From: Acidimicrobiaceae bacterium
GTDB taxonomy: Bacteria > Actinomycetota > Acidimicrobiia > Acidimicrobiales > Bog-793
Direction: 5' to 3'
DNA length: 58,055 bases
Assembly (NCBI GenBank): GCA_003140595.1
Contig: PLKG01000138.1
Coordinates: 1-58,055, forward strand
The notes beneath the pieces were generated by a model that was not told the origin of the DNA, searched no databases, and worked only from the letters and a program-made list of their open reading frames with translations. Of this stretch, positions 10,001 to 18,551 are shown in pieces. Both the position numbers and the translations under genes were made by a program. Position 1 is the stretch's first letter; each line of letters opens with the position of its first letter.

Positions 10001-11067
10001 TTGGCCACCGCGAGGCCCGCCGAGCGGAGCGACGGAACGCCGTAGTGGGTGGGCGTGTCCGCCGTGACCATCTCGGTGTTGGCGCGTTGGATGCCCTGGA
10101 CGAAGTTGAAGGCTTTCAGCGTCGCCCCGTCCAGGTCCATCTCGACAACGTCGTAGTCCGCGGCGGAGAGGCGAAAGAACCCCGAGGTGATCGCCGGATC
10201 CGAAGTCCTCTGGGCCGGGATCCACTCGCCCGCGTTCGTCATGGTCACCGGCTTGACGTTGATCGTCAGCGGCGGACCGCCCAACTTCGGTCTCCAGCTC
10301 GGCAGCACCGAGACCGCGACGGTGCCTTTGAGCCCGTTCGGGCGCGTGAGCTCGAGCTCGTAGACCAGCCCGAAGAGGCGGAGCAGGGCAGGGTGACGCC
10401 CGAGCAGTGAGACGGCCTGGTGGAAGTCGAACTGTGGGACCGCAGGCGGCGGAGTGGTGCTGTAGCTCTGGCCCTTCACGGGTGTCGTGAGCGGTTGCAG
10501 GAACAGGTACGCCTGAGTGAGGTCCGACCCCGGGTCCGGTCCCTTCCCTGGTGGGATCGGGCCGCCCCCCTTCGGGAACATCGCTTTCACGGTCTCGATC
10601 CGGTCGTAGAGCTCCCGGCTGTCGAGCGGCAGGGCACCGAAACCGCCCTCACTCGTGAGGAGCTGGAAACTGGGCCAGTTGCCGACGGGCGCCGTGTTCG
10701 CGAGTGCCGCATAGGTGCTCTGGAAGAAGTGGCGCACGAACCCGGCAGGGTAGCTGTAGAGCGGAGAGGCGGTCGGACTCGAGTACTCGTAGGGTTCGAC
10801 AGTGGTCGACGCGGGGAACAGGGCGTGCCAGAGCGACGACGATGGCGGCGCGCTCACGATGTCGGCGTCGAAGGTCCTGGACCCGATCTTGAGCTTGAAC
10901 CTGACGTTTGTCGCCGGCCAGTACTGCCAGTCGGAGAACTCCGCCAGCGACGACACCGCGTTGCCGTTCGGGAAGAGCTGAGGCGCGACGTGCACCGAGA
11001 CCCGTAGCCTGCCGTCCTTCGCCTTCCCGTGCGGGCAGGCCGTCCAGAGCACCCGTTGCTTTGTCAT
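7084..11067 (-). CDS. Very large uncharacterised protein, partner of the Tat-exported protein
   Basis: A 1,327-residue protein with no domain I recognise. It has no signal peptide and no membrane helix. The composition is beta-rich with many prolines, glycines and aromatic residues. A stretch near residue 560 (LRFGGTYRFRARAVDIAGNS) looks like a fibronectin type III or Ig-like strand pair, and other segments such as YRVDVWSKARGRWFQLCART are also sandwich-like. The ATG overlaps the stop of the upstream gene by 4 bases (ATGA), so the two are translationally coupled and were probably selected as a pair. It may act at the cell surface together with its partner or be cytoplasmic; the sequence does not decide. 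Confidence 0.75.
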   Translation of the reverse strand: MTKQRVLWTACPHGKAKDGRLRVSVHVAPQLFPNGNAVSSLAEFSDWQYWPATNVRFKLKIGSRTFDADIVSAPPSSSLWHALFPASTTVEPYEYSSPTASPLYSYPAGFVRHFFQSTYAALANTAPVGNWPSFQLLTSEGGFGALPLDSRELYDRIETVKAMFPKGGGPIPPGKGPDPGSDLTQAYLFLQPLTTPVKGQSYSTTPPPAVPQFDFHQAVSLLGRHPALLRLFGLVYELELTRPNGLKGTVAVSVLPSWRPKLGGPPLTINVKPVTMTNAGEWIPAQRTSDPAITSGFFRLSAADYDVVEMDLDGATLKAFNFVQGIQRANTEMVTADTPTHYGVPSLRSAGLAVAKTGRALSLYQNWQNNNGFNAAVEASPPGAVTLYFEDIAQGYRVDVWSKARGRWFQLCARTGAENPGLGGYGIGSPPTVVPVPSGDEGWVEPATTQSASSGGAPNPPVYLPEYLMRWSGWSLVGARPGKHLSDVPSDGLEPDVANPANSNLQLQIDYAATPGTLPTLRFGGTYRFRARAVDIAGNSIPFTKTGGFTWATPEVTYRRFEPVPSPVLVPTAPRTPGEHVEHLVIRSNYDIPDDDPSIVACERHIAPPSTGEDMAETHGVLDGADGHPDRSSYTLIADRDGLTYKSRLVRDLYGGMIDNQPLNGKNDWIYYPPVAAPTAAHPAFGVPYLPDVLAKGVALLNLPGKKGAFVRVPFDSVGTWPERRAVRLVVRAGKSPVVLPGSGDLDGAIEVKAPKASITAVLMSSYFAPGDLEVMALWQWLAEAGTATPALRALILDRLHYMFTPYRELVIVHAVRQPLTPPAIAKLTVLRSPGATYALLIGDALAHVQSTIRVDVLAAWADPYDDGKSPQGTVLLEKTSRVDEIPLALGQSDLLPFYKIRHDFGDTQHHEVFYNAVATTRFLEYFTEVVTERLTGTVAVVCSKAGFAPGTVDVRAAGDTATIYRSGVDFTEDDKAGSIARIRGGSIPEGGSVEVQFVAPPVTRSSLEKDAKPPTKFGYLLSIPSTARPPAPDLRYMIPAWNWVTVKSATPSSSRVGNVLRVYLGRPWFESGIGELLGVVVAKPPIGAALPSGLQPFVSGFGSDPVFTTGSVATAKVTDFPLAVHKGISLQLEEQTSSIGWVDVAGHEVNWDKTRRLWFADISIGAGQSYFPFVKLALVRYQPASLPGIELSRVVQADFIQLTPNRSMGLTYPSGTKVNVEVLGPGYLATANRATPDTMRAYLQVKAVETSDPDLQWIIDPTQPDGTVLSVASSSEATTVWKGTVTLPKARGTVPYRILVAEFEEHTVVRAGNLGAKVTYLDAIEI

Positions 11068-14000
11068 GCGAAGGCCTCGCAGTAGGTCGTCCAGTTCTTC
11101 TCGGTGAGGGCTTGCTTGAAGCTCGGGTCACCACTGCCGCCGATCGTCTTCTGCATGGTGACGCTGACCGAGACGCTGACGAACAGCACGCTCACCGAGA
11201 CCGAGACGCTCGCCGTGCCGTAGGCCTTGCCGGGGTCGAGATAAGTGAGGCCGAGGTAGAACTCCATCGAGATCGAGATGATCCCGAGCACCGAGAGGTT
11301 GCCGTCGGCGCGGAGGAAACCGGTGAGCTGGACCTGCTTGTTCGGCACGGTCTGGAGCGAGAAGTAGATGCCGGCCATTATCGAGACGCCACCGCTAGCG
11401 ACGCCGAGATCGATGGAAAGGTCGGCGCCGAATTCGAGCGAGACCTCGATCAGCTCGATGCCGTCCGCCCCTATCCCGAGTGAGAAGAAACCACCCCCAC
11501 CGAACAGGTCGATCGTGAGGATGAACGGGTTGTCCCTTGACGAGAGGCCGAAACGGACCCGCACCGGCGTCCCGTCGAAGGGGATGTTGACCCCGGCGGA
11601 AAGGGCGAGGTTCTGGAGCGTGAACACGCCGACACCGACGTCGGGGAGGGCGAGGGAGTAGCTTGCCTCGATCCCGCCGTCGGTGACCGAGATCGACGGC
11701 CCGCCGAGCGAGCTCAACAGGTCTTCGAACGCGTTGATGAACCTGAGGGGACCGAGGAACGTTACCGAGTCGATGTCCGGCTGGATCGAGGTCTTCGCCC
11801 CGGTCTTCGAGTCGAAGGTGAACGAGTTGAACTTGATCCCGATGTACTGGTCGCCTTCGCCGAAAAGGAGCAGCTCGAAATTTGTGAGGTCTCCGTGAAT
11901 CGAGTACGTCGTCTGGCTCGGGTTGGCGATCGGCGTGTAGATCTCGGCGTGGATGGTGAGGGCAGCGTCGTCGTCGGGCTGGAAGAAACCGAGCGAGTCC
12001 TTCTGCACCACCGGGAGCCAGTCGATCTTGACGTCGAGAGCGGTCGGAGGCTTGGTGTCGTCGTTGCCCGGGTAGATGAACTTGTCGGAGATCTGCGGGG
12101 CTTGCGCGTTGCTGGCCGTCTCACTCGGGTCGATCGGCTTGATGATCTCCGCCACAGGTATGGCACCGAGGAGCTTGCCGGCGTCACCCGAGAGCATGTT
12201 GAAGTACTTCGTCGGGTCGAACTTCCCACCGATCAGGTCGCCCAGGTCACCGCCTACCGGACCGAGGTCGCGGGCAATTCCGCTCACGTTGAAGTTGGGC
12301 GTGGCCATTCCGCCGACGAGGTTCGGGGGAAACGAGAGCCCGGGCGCGTTCTGCGTCACGGTCAGATAAACCTCGGTCACACCTGTCTCGAATCCCTTGT
12401 CGAGGTAGTTCGAGGAGATCGACACGCTCGGGCTCGGAAGCGGTGTCGATCCGGCGCCAACGACCTGCTCTGCCCCGGGCAGATGGACCGCAGCGGAGTC
12501 GAGCGCCGGATAGACATTGGCCCTGCCGTTGTTGGCGACAAAGGCCGCGAGGCCGTAGGTGTTGACGTGCTGGGCCGTCGCTCCCGGTGGCGCGGCGACG
12601 GTCTCGGCGAAGGCGAAGAGCGACCCGCCGAACGACGGCGATCTCCGGCTCGGGTCGGCCGCGGCGTAGGCGTCAACGACCTTCTGAAGATTGCCCGGGT
12701 CCTGCGCGAACGTGGACGACACCCAGATGACTCCGGTGCTGAAGTCCACCTTCCTTCCTTCCGCATCGGTGCCGACGAAGGAGAACGGGACGTCTTCAAG
12801 GCCGCTTCTCACCCACAAGACGTCGTCGGTTTCAGCAGTAAAGGAACCGACGCTGATGCCTGGGTCGACCGAGTTGTCGAAGTCGATCGGCGGTGTCGTC
12901 ACCGTTTTCACGAGAAGGCTCCGTATCGGGTTGCCCCTCCCGTCGTACGGCTCGTCAAGATCGCCGGCGTAGGTGATCTGCGGCTCCTTCACGGCGATGT
13001 ACTGCTTCTGCACGAGGTAGGCGACCGCCTCGCCGTTCGAGTTGACCTGGATCTCCCGGTCCGAGATCGTGATCCGGCTGGCCCGGTTGCCCCATGGGAA
13101 CAGGTAGCCGATGTTGACGACACGGACGTAGCTGTCCCGCCCGATCGATGCCCGGTGCCACCACGAGGCAGTGTCGACGGGTGTGTTGGGACCCGGGACC
13201 CACGAGCCCTGGATGTTGACCGACGCCCCCAGTGTCGAGAGCAGGAGCAGGTCGACGTCGATCGTCGCGTCGCCGGGGGATGTGCCTGTGGTCAGGGCCA
13301 CGATGTCGACGCGGTCCCCCGGCGTAAGCGACATGAGCCACGGGTCGGTAGGAGCCGGTGCGAAGGCGGCAGGGTAACCAGGGGCCCAGAAAGCCTTGAG
13401 GCGCGGAGAGACCACGGGCGGCTCGAAGGCGCCGACTCCTAGGCGGGTATGCCAGAGTTCAGTGATCTGCTTGAAGACAACTGGTCTCGTCGAGTGGTGC
13501 CAGGTGCCGTGTTCGAGGGGCGTGAGCCAGAGCTGCCAGGGGATCTCGAGCGCGGTGTGGAGCGGATCGGGCGGGGCCGGTGCACCCGAGCTGGAGGTCG
13601 CGACGGGGACGAGTGCGGGTTCGGTCCCCGACCAGTCCAGCAGCCCCGCGATCGTGTAAGGAACCTTCGCCGTCCCAGCAAGCTCGAAGGCGAGCCAACT
13701 GAAACCGGCAAGGGCGCCCCTCATCGGCTTGGTCGGCCAGGTGACCGAACCAGGCGTGTAGGCAACGCACTCCTCGCCGAGGTGCTGGGAGGGGAACAGG
13801 ACGACCATGTGCATCGGCAGCTTGGGGTCCTCGGCAATGATCTCGGTCTGTCCGGCGGTGACGACCGCCTTGGCGTTGTAGAACTCGAAGCCCAGGTAGA
13901 CCATGTCCGTCGTCCGGATGGCTTGGAACACGAGGCTCGGCTTGGCTGTTCCGCCGAGTGCGGCGCGCAACGCCTCCGGCAGCGATTGGCCATAGGAATG

Positions 14001-14144
14001 GTACGACCGCATCGAGACGAGCGGGTACTTCGAGGAGGGAGCCGACCGCGCCAGCATCCGTGGGCTCATGACAGCGCCAGCGGCAGCCCCGCCGATCAGC
14101 TTGATCGCCGAGCGCCGATCCATCTCGTTCCGGGGCCTGCTCAC
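11064..14144 (-). CDS. Large Tat-exported beta-rich protein of unknown function
   Basis: About 1,026 residues, beginning with a twin-arginine signal (MDRRSAIKLIGGAAAGAVM), so it is predicted to be exported folded. No catalytic motif is apparent. The last third is strikingly amphipathic beta, with alternating patterns such as TASVSVSVSVLFVSVSVSVT and LGIGADGIELIEVSLEFGAD, and could form a long beta-sheet or lipid-binding groove. The GTG at 14144 is chosen because GGGAGG lies 12 bases upstream; the ATG at 14123 is the alternative. The ORF track start at 14228 would bury the signal peptide. The gene is the first of a two-gene operon with the 1,327-residue protein. Confidence 0.75.
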   Translation of the reverse strand: MSRPRNEMDRRSAIKLIGGAAAGAVMSPRMLARSAPSSKYPLVSMRSYHSYGQSLPEALRAALGGTAKPSLVFQAIRTTDMVYLGFEFYNAKAVVTAGQTEIIAEDPKLPMHMVVLFPSQHLGEECVAYTPGSVTWPTKPMRGALAGFSWLAFELAGTAKVPYTIAGLLDWSGTEPALVPVATSSSGAPAPPDPLHTALEIPWQLWLTPLEHGTWHHSTRPVVFKQITELWHTRLGVGAFEPPVVSPRLKAFWAPGYPAAFAPAPTDPWLMSLTPGDRVDIVALTTGTSPGDATIDVDLLLLSTLGASVNIQGSWVPGPNTPVDTASWWHRASIGRDSYVRVVNIGYLFPWGNRASRITISDREIQVNSNGEAVAYLVQKQYIAVKEPQITYAGDLDEPYDGRGNPIRSLLVKTVTTPPIDFDNSVDPGISVGSFTAETDDVLWVRSGLEDVPFSFVGTDAEGRKVDFSTGVIWVSSTFAQDPGNLQKVVDAYAAADPSRRSPSFGGSLFAFAETVAAPPGATAQHVNTYGLAAFVANNGRANVYPALDSAAVHLPGAEQVVGAGSTPLPSPSVSISSNYLDKGFETGVTEVYLTVTQNAPGLSFPPNLVGGMATPNFNVSGIARDLGPVGGDLGDLIGGKFDPTKYFNMLSGDAGKLLGAIPVAEIIKPIDPSETASNAQAPQISDKFIYPGNDDTKPPTALDVKIDWLPVVQKDSLGFFQPDDDAALTIHAEIYTPIANPSQTTYSIHGDLTNFELLLFGEGDQYIGIKFNSFTFDSKTGAKTSIQPDIDSVTFLGPLRFINAFEDLLSSLGGPSISVTDGGIEASYSLALPDVGVGVFTLQNLALSAGVNIPFDGTPVRVRFGLSSRDNPFILTIDLFGGGGFFSLGIGADGIELIEVSLEFGADLSIDLGVASGGVSIMAGIYFSLQTVPNKQVQLTGFLRADGNLSVLGIISISMEFYLGLTYLDPGKAYGTASVSVSVSVLFVSVSVSVTMQKTIGGSGDPSFKQALTEKNWTTYCEAFA

Positions 14145-14480
14145 CGTCTCGCCGCGCCTCCCAAGGCAAGGGCTCCTTTCGAGAGCCCCCACCGAGTCGA
14201 GTTTGCCGAGAGATGCGTCCGGCGTCAAGGAACCCCGAGACCGGCTGTTCTAGTGCGCCGAAGGCTCCCCTCTGGCGACACTCTGGCGCCAGGACGACTC
14301 GGAGCTGCCGCTGGCTCAACTTTTGCGTGTGGTTTCCATGCCGCTCGATGAACCTCACCGGCTGGGCTGCTTCGCGGCCGATCCCGGGAGACACGAGCTC
14401 GTCAGGGCCCTCGCGACGATCGGGCGGGACAACGATCCGGCCGACGTGGCGCCCGTGCCCGACAATGCCCACCGGGGCGG
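14145..14480. other. Promoter region of the large gene pair and upstream part of a decayed gene
   Basis: It contains the ribosome-binding region of the minus-strand large gene and, on the plus strand, probably more of the glycosyltransferase remnant described next. A segment near 14395-14450 (LVRALATIGRDNDPADVAPV) is suggestive but not conclusive. Confidence 0.4.
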
Positions 14481-14777
14481 TTCACCTCTCAGGCGCAACC
14501 GCTCCCGCGCTGCGCGGCGGTTGTGCACCACGCCGGCGACGGCACCAAGTCGCCGTCCTGTCGCACGGACACCCGTCCGTCGTGCTGCCTCAGAGCGCCA
14601 CAACTTCACAACGCCAATCGGCTCGCCGAGGCCGGCATCGCACCGACGCTGATGTGGGGCGCGAGATGAATGCTTTCGCGGTACGACCCTCGCTTTGCTC
14701 GGTCGCCAGGTTGACAGCTACCGTCGACGGGCGCGGCGGCTCGCTGTCGAGATTGCCGCAATCCCATCGCCCGACGG
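14481..14777 (+). pseudogene. Frameshifted C-terminal fragment of an MGT/UGT-type glycosyltransferase
   Basis: Three reading frames together spell the nucleotide-sugar binding end of a macrolide-type glycosyltransferase (GT1). Frame one gives LPRCAAVVHHAGDGT, a second gives HGHPSVVLPQSA, the first again gives QLHNANRLAEAGIAP, and a third gives VDSYRRRARRLAVEIAAIPSPD. These are the family's HHGGAGT, PSVVLPQ, QxxNAxRLxxAG and terminal AxEIAAMPSPD elements, in the correct order and spacing. An in-frame stop follows the third segment. The N-terminal acceptor-binding half is not recognisable, so the gene is a dead remnant. Confidence 0.8.
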
Positions 14778-14956
14778 TCGCTGCGCGCCACAGCGAGCGG
14801 TTCGGCTTGGCCGCTGCAGGGGGCCGGGTTGCCGAGCCGCGACCCAGTTGAGCCTCAGCGCATTAGGGGTTCAGCCGCACCGGGCCGGACATGAGGCCAC
14901 TGCTCCCTCATGGCACAGCTCTTCTGGTCGCTTCCGCTTTCACCGGGAGTCAACAC

Positions 14957-14980
14957 GGCCCCGGGGCTTGGCCCGGGGCC
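14957..14980. repeat. Strong GC hairpin
   Basis: GGCCCCGGG and CCCGGGGCC form a perfect 9-bp stem with a 6-base loop. It lies about 140 bases downstream of the minus-strand gene ending at 15121, and lacks a T tract. It could serve as a terminator or processing site. Confidence 0.45.
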
Positions 14981-15120
14981 GGGGGGGAGCTTCACGGTCA
15001 CGCCGGAAGGACATGCTCTCCAAGTCCCAGTCAACAACTCTGCCATCTGTCTGTCAACAGCCCGGCGCCGAAGTCGCGAGCTGTCCTGGGTCACTGCGCG
15101 CCGGTCCTGCACCGAATATC

Positions 15121-15744
15121 TCAGCTCTTGTCCTCGATCTCCCAGGCGTGATCGAGGACATGCCAGGCGATTCGGCGGGCCGCATAGCGCGGCGGCCAGC
15201 CATTGGCCACCGGTGAGCTTCCGTCGGACGCTGCGGCGAGAACTGTGGCGATGGCGGACCGGTTCGCGTCCAAGTCTGAGCCGAGGCTGATGCCGAGCTT
15301 GCGGGCGTAGGAGAGTTCCGCCTCAGCGACGTGATCCACGATCCCGTCGCGGTCGCGCCCGCCGCCTCGAGGACCCCTCCGGAGCTCTGCGGGCGCGTGG
15401 CGAGCGACTCGCTCGAAAACCGCCCAACAGCCGACCACGAGCGACGCGGTCCGCGCAGCCTCGGCATCCTCAAGCGGCTCGCGCTCGGCTGTCGCGATGA
15501 CTGCCGGAGCACCCACGTCGGTGGTCACATTGCCCGGCGCCCTCTCGACGACGTCGAATTCGGCATCTTCGGATGTGAGGAAGAGGCCTGCACCAGTGAC
15601 CACTTGGGCGTATCGCCCGGCGTAACCGGCCAGGATCTCCAGCGCCTGGGGCTCGGTACGGCCTGAACGACACCAGCCCGGCCAGTCCAGAGCCGAGGCG
15701 AACACGCGTCGCTCACCGGTCTCGATACAAACGCGCGTCGTCAC
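15121..15744 (-). CDS. Conserved hypothetical protein, DinB-like C-terminus
   Basis: A 207-residue soluble protein. The N-terminal 60 residues (CIETGERRVFASALDWPGWCRSGRTEPQAL) look like a HicB-type fold. The C-terminal half (IVDHVAEAELSYARKLG, then PRYAARRIAWHVLDHAWEIED) has the helical pattern with spaced histidines seen in DinB/mycothiol-dependent maleylpyruvate isomerase-like bundles. I recall similar architectures in other actinobacteria but know no function. The GTG start at 15744 has only a weak upstream site. It is monocistronic. Confidence 0.65.
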   Translation of the reverse strand: MTTRVCIETGERRVFASALDWPGWCRSGRTEPQALEILAGYAGRYAQVVTGAGLFLTSEDAEFDVVERAPGNVTTDVGAPAVIATAEREPLEDAEAARTASLVVGCWAVFERVARHAPAELRRGPRGGGRDRDGIVDHVAEAELSYARKLGISLGSDLDANRSAIATVLAAASDGSSPVANGWPPRYAARRIAWHVLDHAWEIEDKS

Positions 15745-16039
15745 GGCTTCAGTTCAGCACGCGGACACCCGCTCGGACATCACAGACGGCTCTGTCCCCA
15801 AAGGCCCCATTCGGCGGCCGGCCAACCCGACGACTGAGGTCTTCTTCTCCCGCTGGGAGCGCCCTAGCTGATGCCCGACGGTGACGCGACAACAGCTCGA
15901 GCACGGGCTCGACCCGGTATCTCATGGACCGTCAAGCCATCGCGATCGCCCCGGCAAGCAGGCTCGGGAATCTCGGAGTGGTTCTCTCAGTTGAACCTTG
16001 TTCATAGGCCAGGCTAGAAGAGACACGGGGGGAGCAGCG

Positions 16040-16111
16040 ATGCCTGTGTACGCCGTCGCCGGCTCAACAACGCGCGAATCGAATCCGAAGCGGCGGAGGT
16101 GCCATGTCTGA
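16040..16111 (+). CDS. Possible 23-codon leader ORF
   Basis: An ATG preceded by GGGGGGAG five bases upstream opens a 23-codon reading frame rich in Arg and Ser. Its TGA (16109-16111) lies just inside the start of the next gene (ATG 16104), an arrangement that would couple the two. A possible promoter (TTGAAC, 18 bases, TAGAAG) lies just upstream. It is too short for its composition to be tested. Confidence 0.35.
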   Translation: MPVYAVAGSTTRESNPKRRRCHV

Positions 16112-16358
16112 CGACGTCGAGTTCCAACTCCTCACACGCTCCCTCGTTGAGAAGGACTTTGCTAGAGGCGTGGTTGCGGTCGACAGGCTGAGGCGTGGGC
16201 TGTTGGTCGCCGCAGCCTGTCTCGGCCTGCTGGCGTTGACCGTGTTCATGACGCTCACGAACACTGCATCGCTCGTGATCTCACTGACAGTCGTGGGCGT
16301 GATCGCCCTCGAGGTCGCACGCCTGTGCCTTCGCGAATTCCGAAAGGAGTCCCGATAG
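16104..16358 (+). CDS. Small two-helix membrane protein
   Basis: An 84-residue protein: a hydrophilic N-terminal segment (about 30 residues, ending VDRLRRG), two hydrophobic helices (LLVAAACLGLLALTVFMTL and SLVISLTVVGVIALEVARL) joined by a very short turn, and a basic tail. GGAGG precedes the ATG by four bases. No family was recognised. Such hairpin membrane proteins are common next to stress and envelope genes in actinobacteria, but nothing here fixes a role. Confidence 0.6.
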   Translation: MSDDVEFQLLTRSLVEKDFARGVVAVDRLRRGLLVAAACLGLLALTVFMTLTNTASLVISLTVVGVIALEVARLCLREFRKESR

Positions 16359-16565
16359 CCACGCGACTCCGGCGCCTCAGGTCACCCGCGCAGTGACCAG
16401 CCCGGCCATCCGGAAGATTCGACCGGATGTGCCGGGCTGGCTGCCCCACATGTTCACGCTCGAGAAAGGCCATCCATCCGAGACCACTCCGGTTCGCTTG
16501 GGTTACGAGCCCGGTAAGTGGACGGTGCTCGGCTCGAGGAGCGGCGGGGTGGACGCCTGCGAGCG

Positions 16566-18008
16566 TTACGACTGGATCGGCGGCGACCCCATGGGCGGAT
16601 CGTTGGGCTGGACGCCTGCTCCCATCGGCTGTGAAAGGCCGGTGTTGGCATACACCGGCGATCCTTTCTCCTTGGCACTCGGGGACGTGGCTTCGACAAT
16701 CGTCGCGAAAGCCGACGGCTGTCCGTCGTGGAAGACGCCGTAGCGGCTGAGCCACCTCATGAGCTGGAAGGCGATGATGGTGCCGAAGCAGCCCATCGCG
16801 ATGCCGTTGAACGACACGTTGCCGTGGTCGAATATGAGCGTGTAGTTCCCGGCGCCGGCGATCAGGCCGATCGCACACGGGATGAGGTTGACCGGGTTGT
16901 TGAAGTTGACCCGGTTCTCCACCCAGATACGACCGCCGAGGACCGCGATCAGCCCATACAGGATGGTTCCCGCACCACCTAGGACACCAGCGGGCAGAGT
17001 GGAGATCAAGGCCCCGAACTTCGGGATGCATCCGAACGCGATCGCCACGACGGCGGCCACGTAGTAGGCGGATGTCGAGTACACCTTGGTGGCTGCCATT
17101 ACGCCGATGTTCTCGGCATATGTGGTCGTACCGCTACCGCCACCGAGGCCCGCGATCATCGTTGCAAGGCCGTCGGCCATGTATCCACGTCCGAGCGACC
17201 GGTCTAGGTTCCGTCCGGTCATCGTCGCCACCGCCTTGATGTGGCCTGTGTTCTCAGCGATGAGAACTATTACGACCGGGACGATAAGGAATATCGGGCG
17301 CATGGAGAAATGCGGCCCGGTGAAGTGCGGCAACCCGATCCATGCCGCCGACTTGACGGCGGTGAAGCTGATCTGACCCTGTGCCCAACCGATCAGGTAA
17401 CCGAAGGCCACTCCGACCAGGATCGAGAGGCGGCCGATGAAGCCGCGGAACACGACGGTCACCAGGATGACCCCACACAGGGTCGCAAACCCGGTCCAGG
17501 GCTGCTTGTTGAAATTGGTGAAGGCGCTCGAGGCTAGGTTCAGCCCGATGAGGGCGACGACAGCGCCGGTGACAACCGGCGGCATCAGCCACTCGATGAA
17601 GGCTGAGCCCCACTTGTTGACGATCACGCCGATGACGAAGAAGACCGCTCCTGCGACCAGGATGCCGGCCAGCGCCGAGGGGATACCGCCGTGCTGCTCT
17701 GCCACCAGCACCGGGGATATGAACGCGAAGCTGCTCCCGAGGTAGCTCGGCAGGCCGAGCCGCTGCCCACGCCCGATCGTGACGAGAAGGAAGATCAGCG
17801 TGCCGATTCCGGAGAAGAAGATGGTCGTGTTCGGCGGGAAGCCGATCAACACCGGCACGATGAATGTTGCCCCGAACATCGCCAGGACGTGCTGGAAGCC
17901 CAGACCTATGGTCTGAGGCCACGCAAGTCGCTCGTCAGGCGCGACCACCTCCGTCGGGGGAATGTGTTTGCCGTCGCCATGAACGGTCCATAGGCCTAGT
18001 GAACTCAC
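16566..18008 (-). CDS. NCS2 family uracil/xanthine permease
   Basis: A 480-residue inner membrane nucleobase:H+ symporter with 14 expected helices. The substrate-site motifs are present: the helix 8 segment VPVVIVLIAENTGHIKAV with the conserved glutamate, and the helix 10 segment GGSGTTTYAENIGVMAATK. Both resemble the UraA/RutG branch, so uracil is the most likely substrate, with xanthine possible. The GTG start at 18008 has AAGGGG six bases upstream. The C-terminal tail (about 50 residues) is hydrophilic and proline-rich. A GC hairpin lies about 40 bases upstream of the start. No pyrimidine genes are adjacent. Confidence 0.88.
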   Translation of the reverse strand: MSSLGLWTVHGDGKHIPPTEVVAPDERLAWPQTIGLGFQHVLAMFGATFIVPVLIGFPPNTTIFFSGIGTLIFLLVTIGRGQRLGLPSYLGSSFAFISPVLVAEQHGGIPSALAGILVAGAVFFVIGVIVNKWGSAFIEWLMPPVVTGAVVALIGLNLASSAFTNFNKQPWTGFATLCGVILVTVVFRGFIGRLSILVGVAFGYLIGWAQGQISFTAVKSAAWIGLPHFTGPHFSMRPIFLIVPVVIVLIAENTGHIKAVATMTGRNLDRSLGRGYMADGLATMIAGLGGGSGTTTYAENIGVMAATKVYSTSAYYVAAVVAIAFGCIPKFGALISTLPAGVLGGAGTILYGLIAVLGGRIWVENRVNFNNPVNLIPCAIGLIAGAGNYTLIFDHGNVSFNGIAMGCFGTIIAFQLMRWLSRYGVFHDGQPSAFATIVEATSPSAKEKGSPVYANTGLSQPMGAGVQPNDPPMGSPPIQS

Positions 18009-18048
18009 TTGGCACCCCTTTCAATAAAGGCCTTGTCCCACAGCCAGG

Positions 18049-18072
18049 GGCCGCGCCAACCGGTACGCGGCC
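18049..18072. repeat. Hairpin in the uracil permease leader
   Basis: GGCCGCG and CGCGGCC form a 7-bp perfect stem with a 10-base loop, about 40 bases upstream of the permease GTG, in the probable 5' leader. It could act in attenuation or end transcription entering from upstream. No PyrR-binding motif was seen. Confidence 0.4.
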
Positions 18073-18227
18073 TTTCCGGCACTGGCACTCAGTTCCTCTG
18101 TCGCACGCTAACGATGCGGACGACCCTTGAACAGAGTCCAATGTCACATGAGTGCCAGGAAAAGATGACCCGATCCCGCATGATTCACTGAAGTAGCCTC
18201 GCGGCGTGAACAGTCGGCGAGGCCGCG

Positions 18228-18551
18228 TTGGCTGAGAACTCCCTGCTCAAAAAGGTCGACCCTTCAAACGACGGGGCCGGGAAGGTTTCGGGGTCCGCAA
18301 TGATGGCGGCAATGGAGCGTGACACGACCGCTCGAGGTATCCGAGCTTCCCGTCCCATGCCGCGGCCGGCCGCGCAACAAAGGGGGGCTCTCGACACCGG
18401 CACCCTCGTCGCAGGCCTCGTGACGGGATCGGTCAAGTTCCTGCCAGAATCATGGGCCCGCTCCGTCGCCTCATTGACACAATGGCCGGTCTCGCCGCGC
18501 CTGCTGACACCGTCAGGGCCCGCTGACCTAGCGGGACCTGCTCGCTCATGA
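18228..18551 (+). CDS. Questionable 107-codon ORF coupled to the next gene
   Basis: A TTG-started ORF whose TGA overlaps the ATG of the next gene (ATGA). The composition is Ala-, Ser- and Pro-rich with a short hydrophobic segment (LVAGLVTGSVKFLPESW). No motif and no clear ribosome-binding site. The overlap is the only argument for it being real. Confidence 0.25.
   Translation: MAENSLLKKVDPSNDGAGKVSGSAMMAAMERDTTARGIRASRPMPRPAAQQRGALDTGTLVAGLVTGSVKFLPESWARSVASLTQWPVSPRLLTPSGPADLAGPARS

Noticed and set aside
11895-13442. 515-codon ORF on the plus strand
   Set aside because: It is antisense to the large Tat-exported protein and is composed mainly of Arg, Val, Asp and Gly, as expected of a high-GC shadow frame.
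16009-16021. LexA-like palindrome TGAAC-CTT-GTTCA
   Set aside because: Actinobacterial SOS boxes need four bases between GAAC and GTTC; here there are three, and no SOS gene follows.
16393-16743. 116-codon plus-strand ORF
   Set aside because: It is largely antisense to the C-terminus of the NCS2 permease and has no ribosome-binding site.
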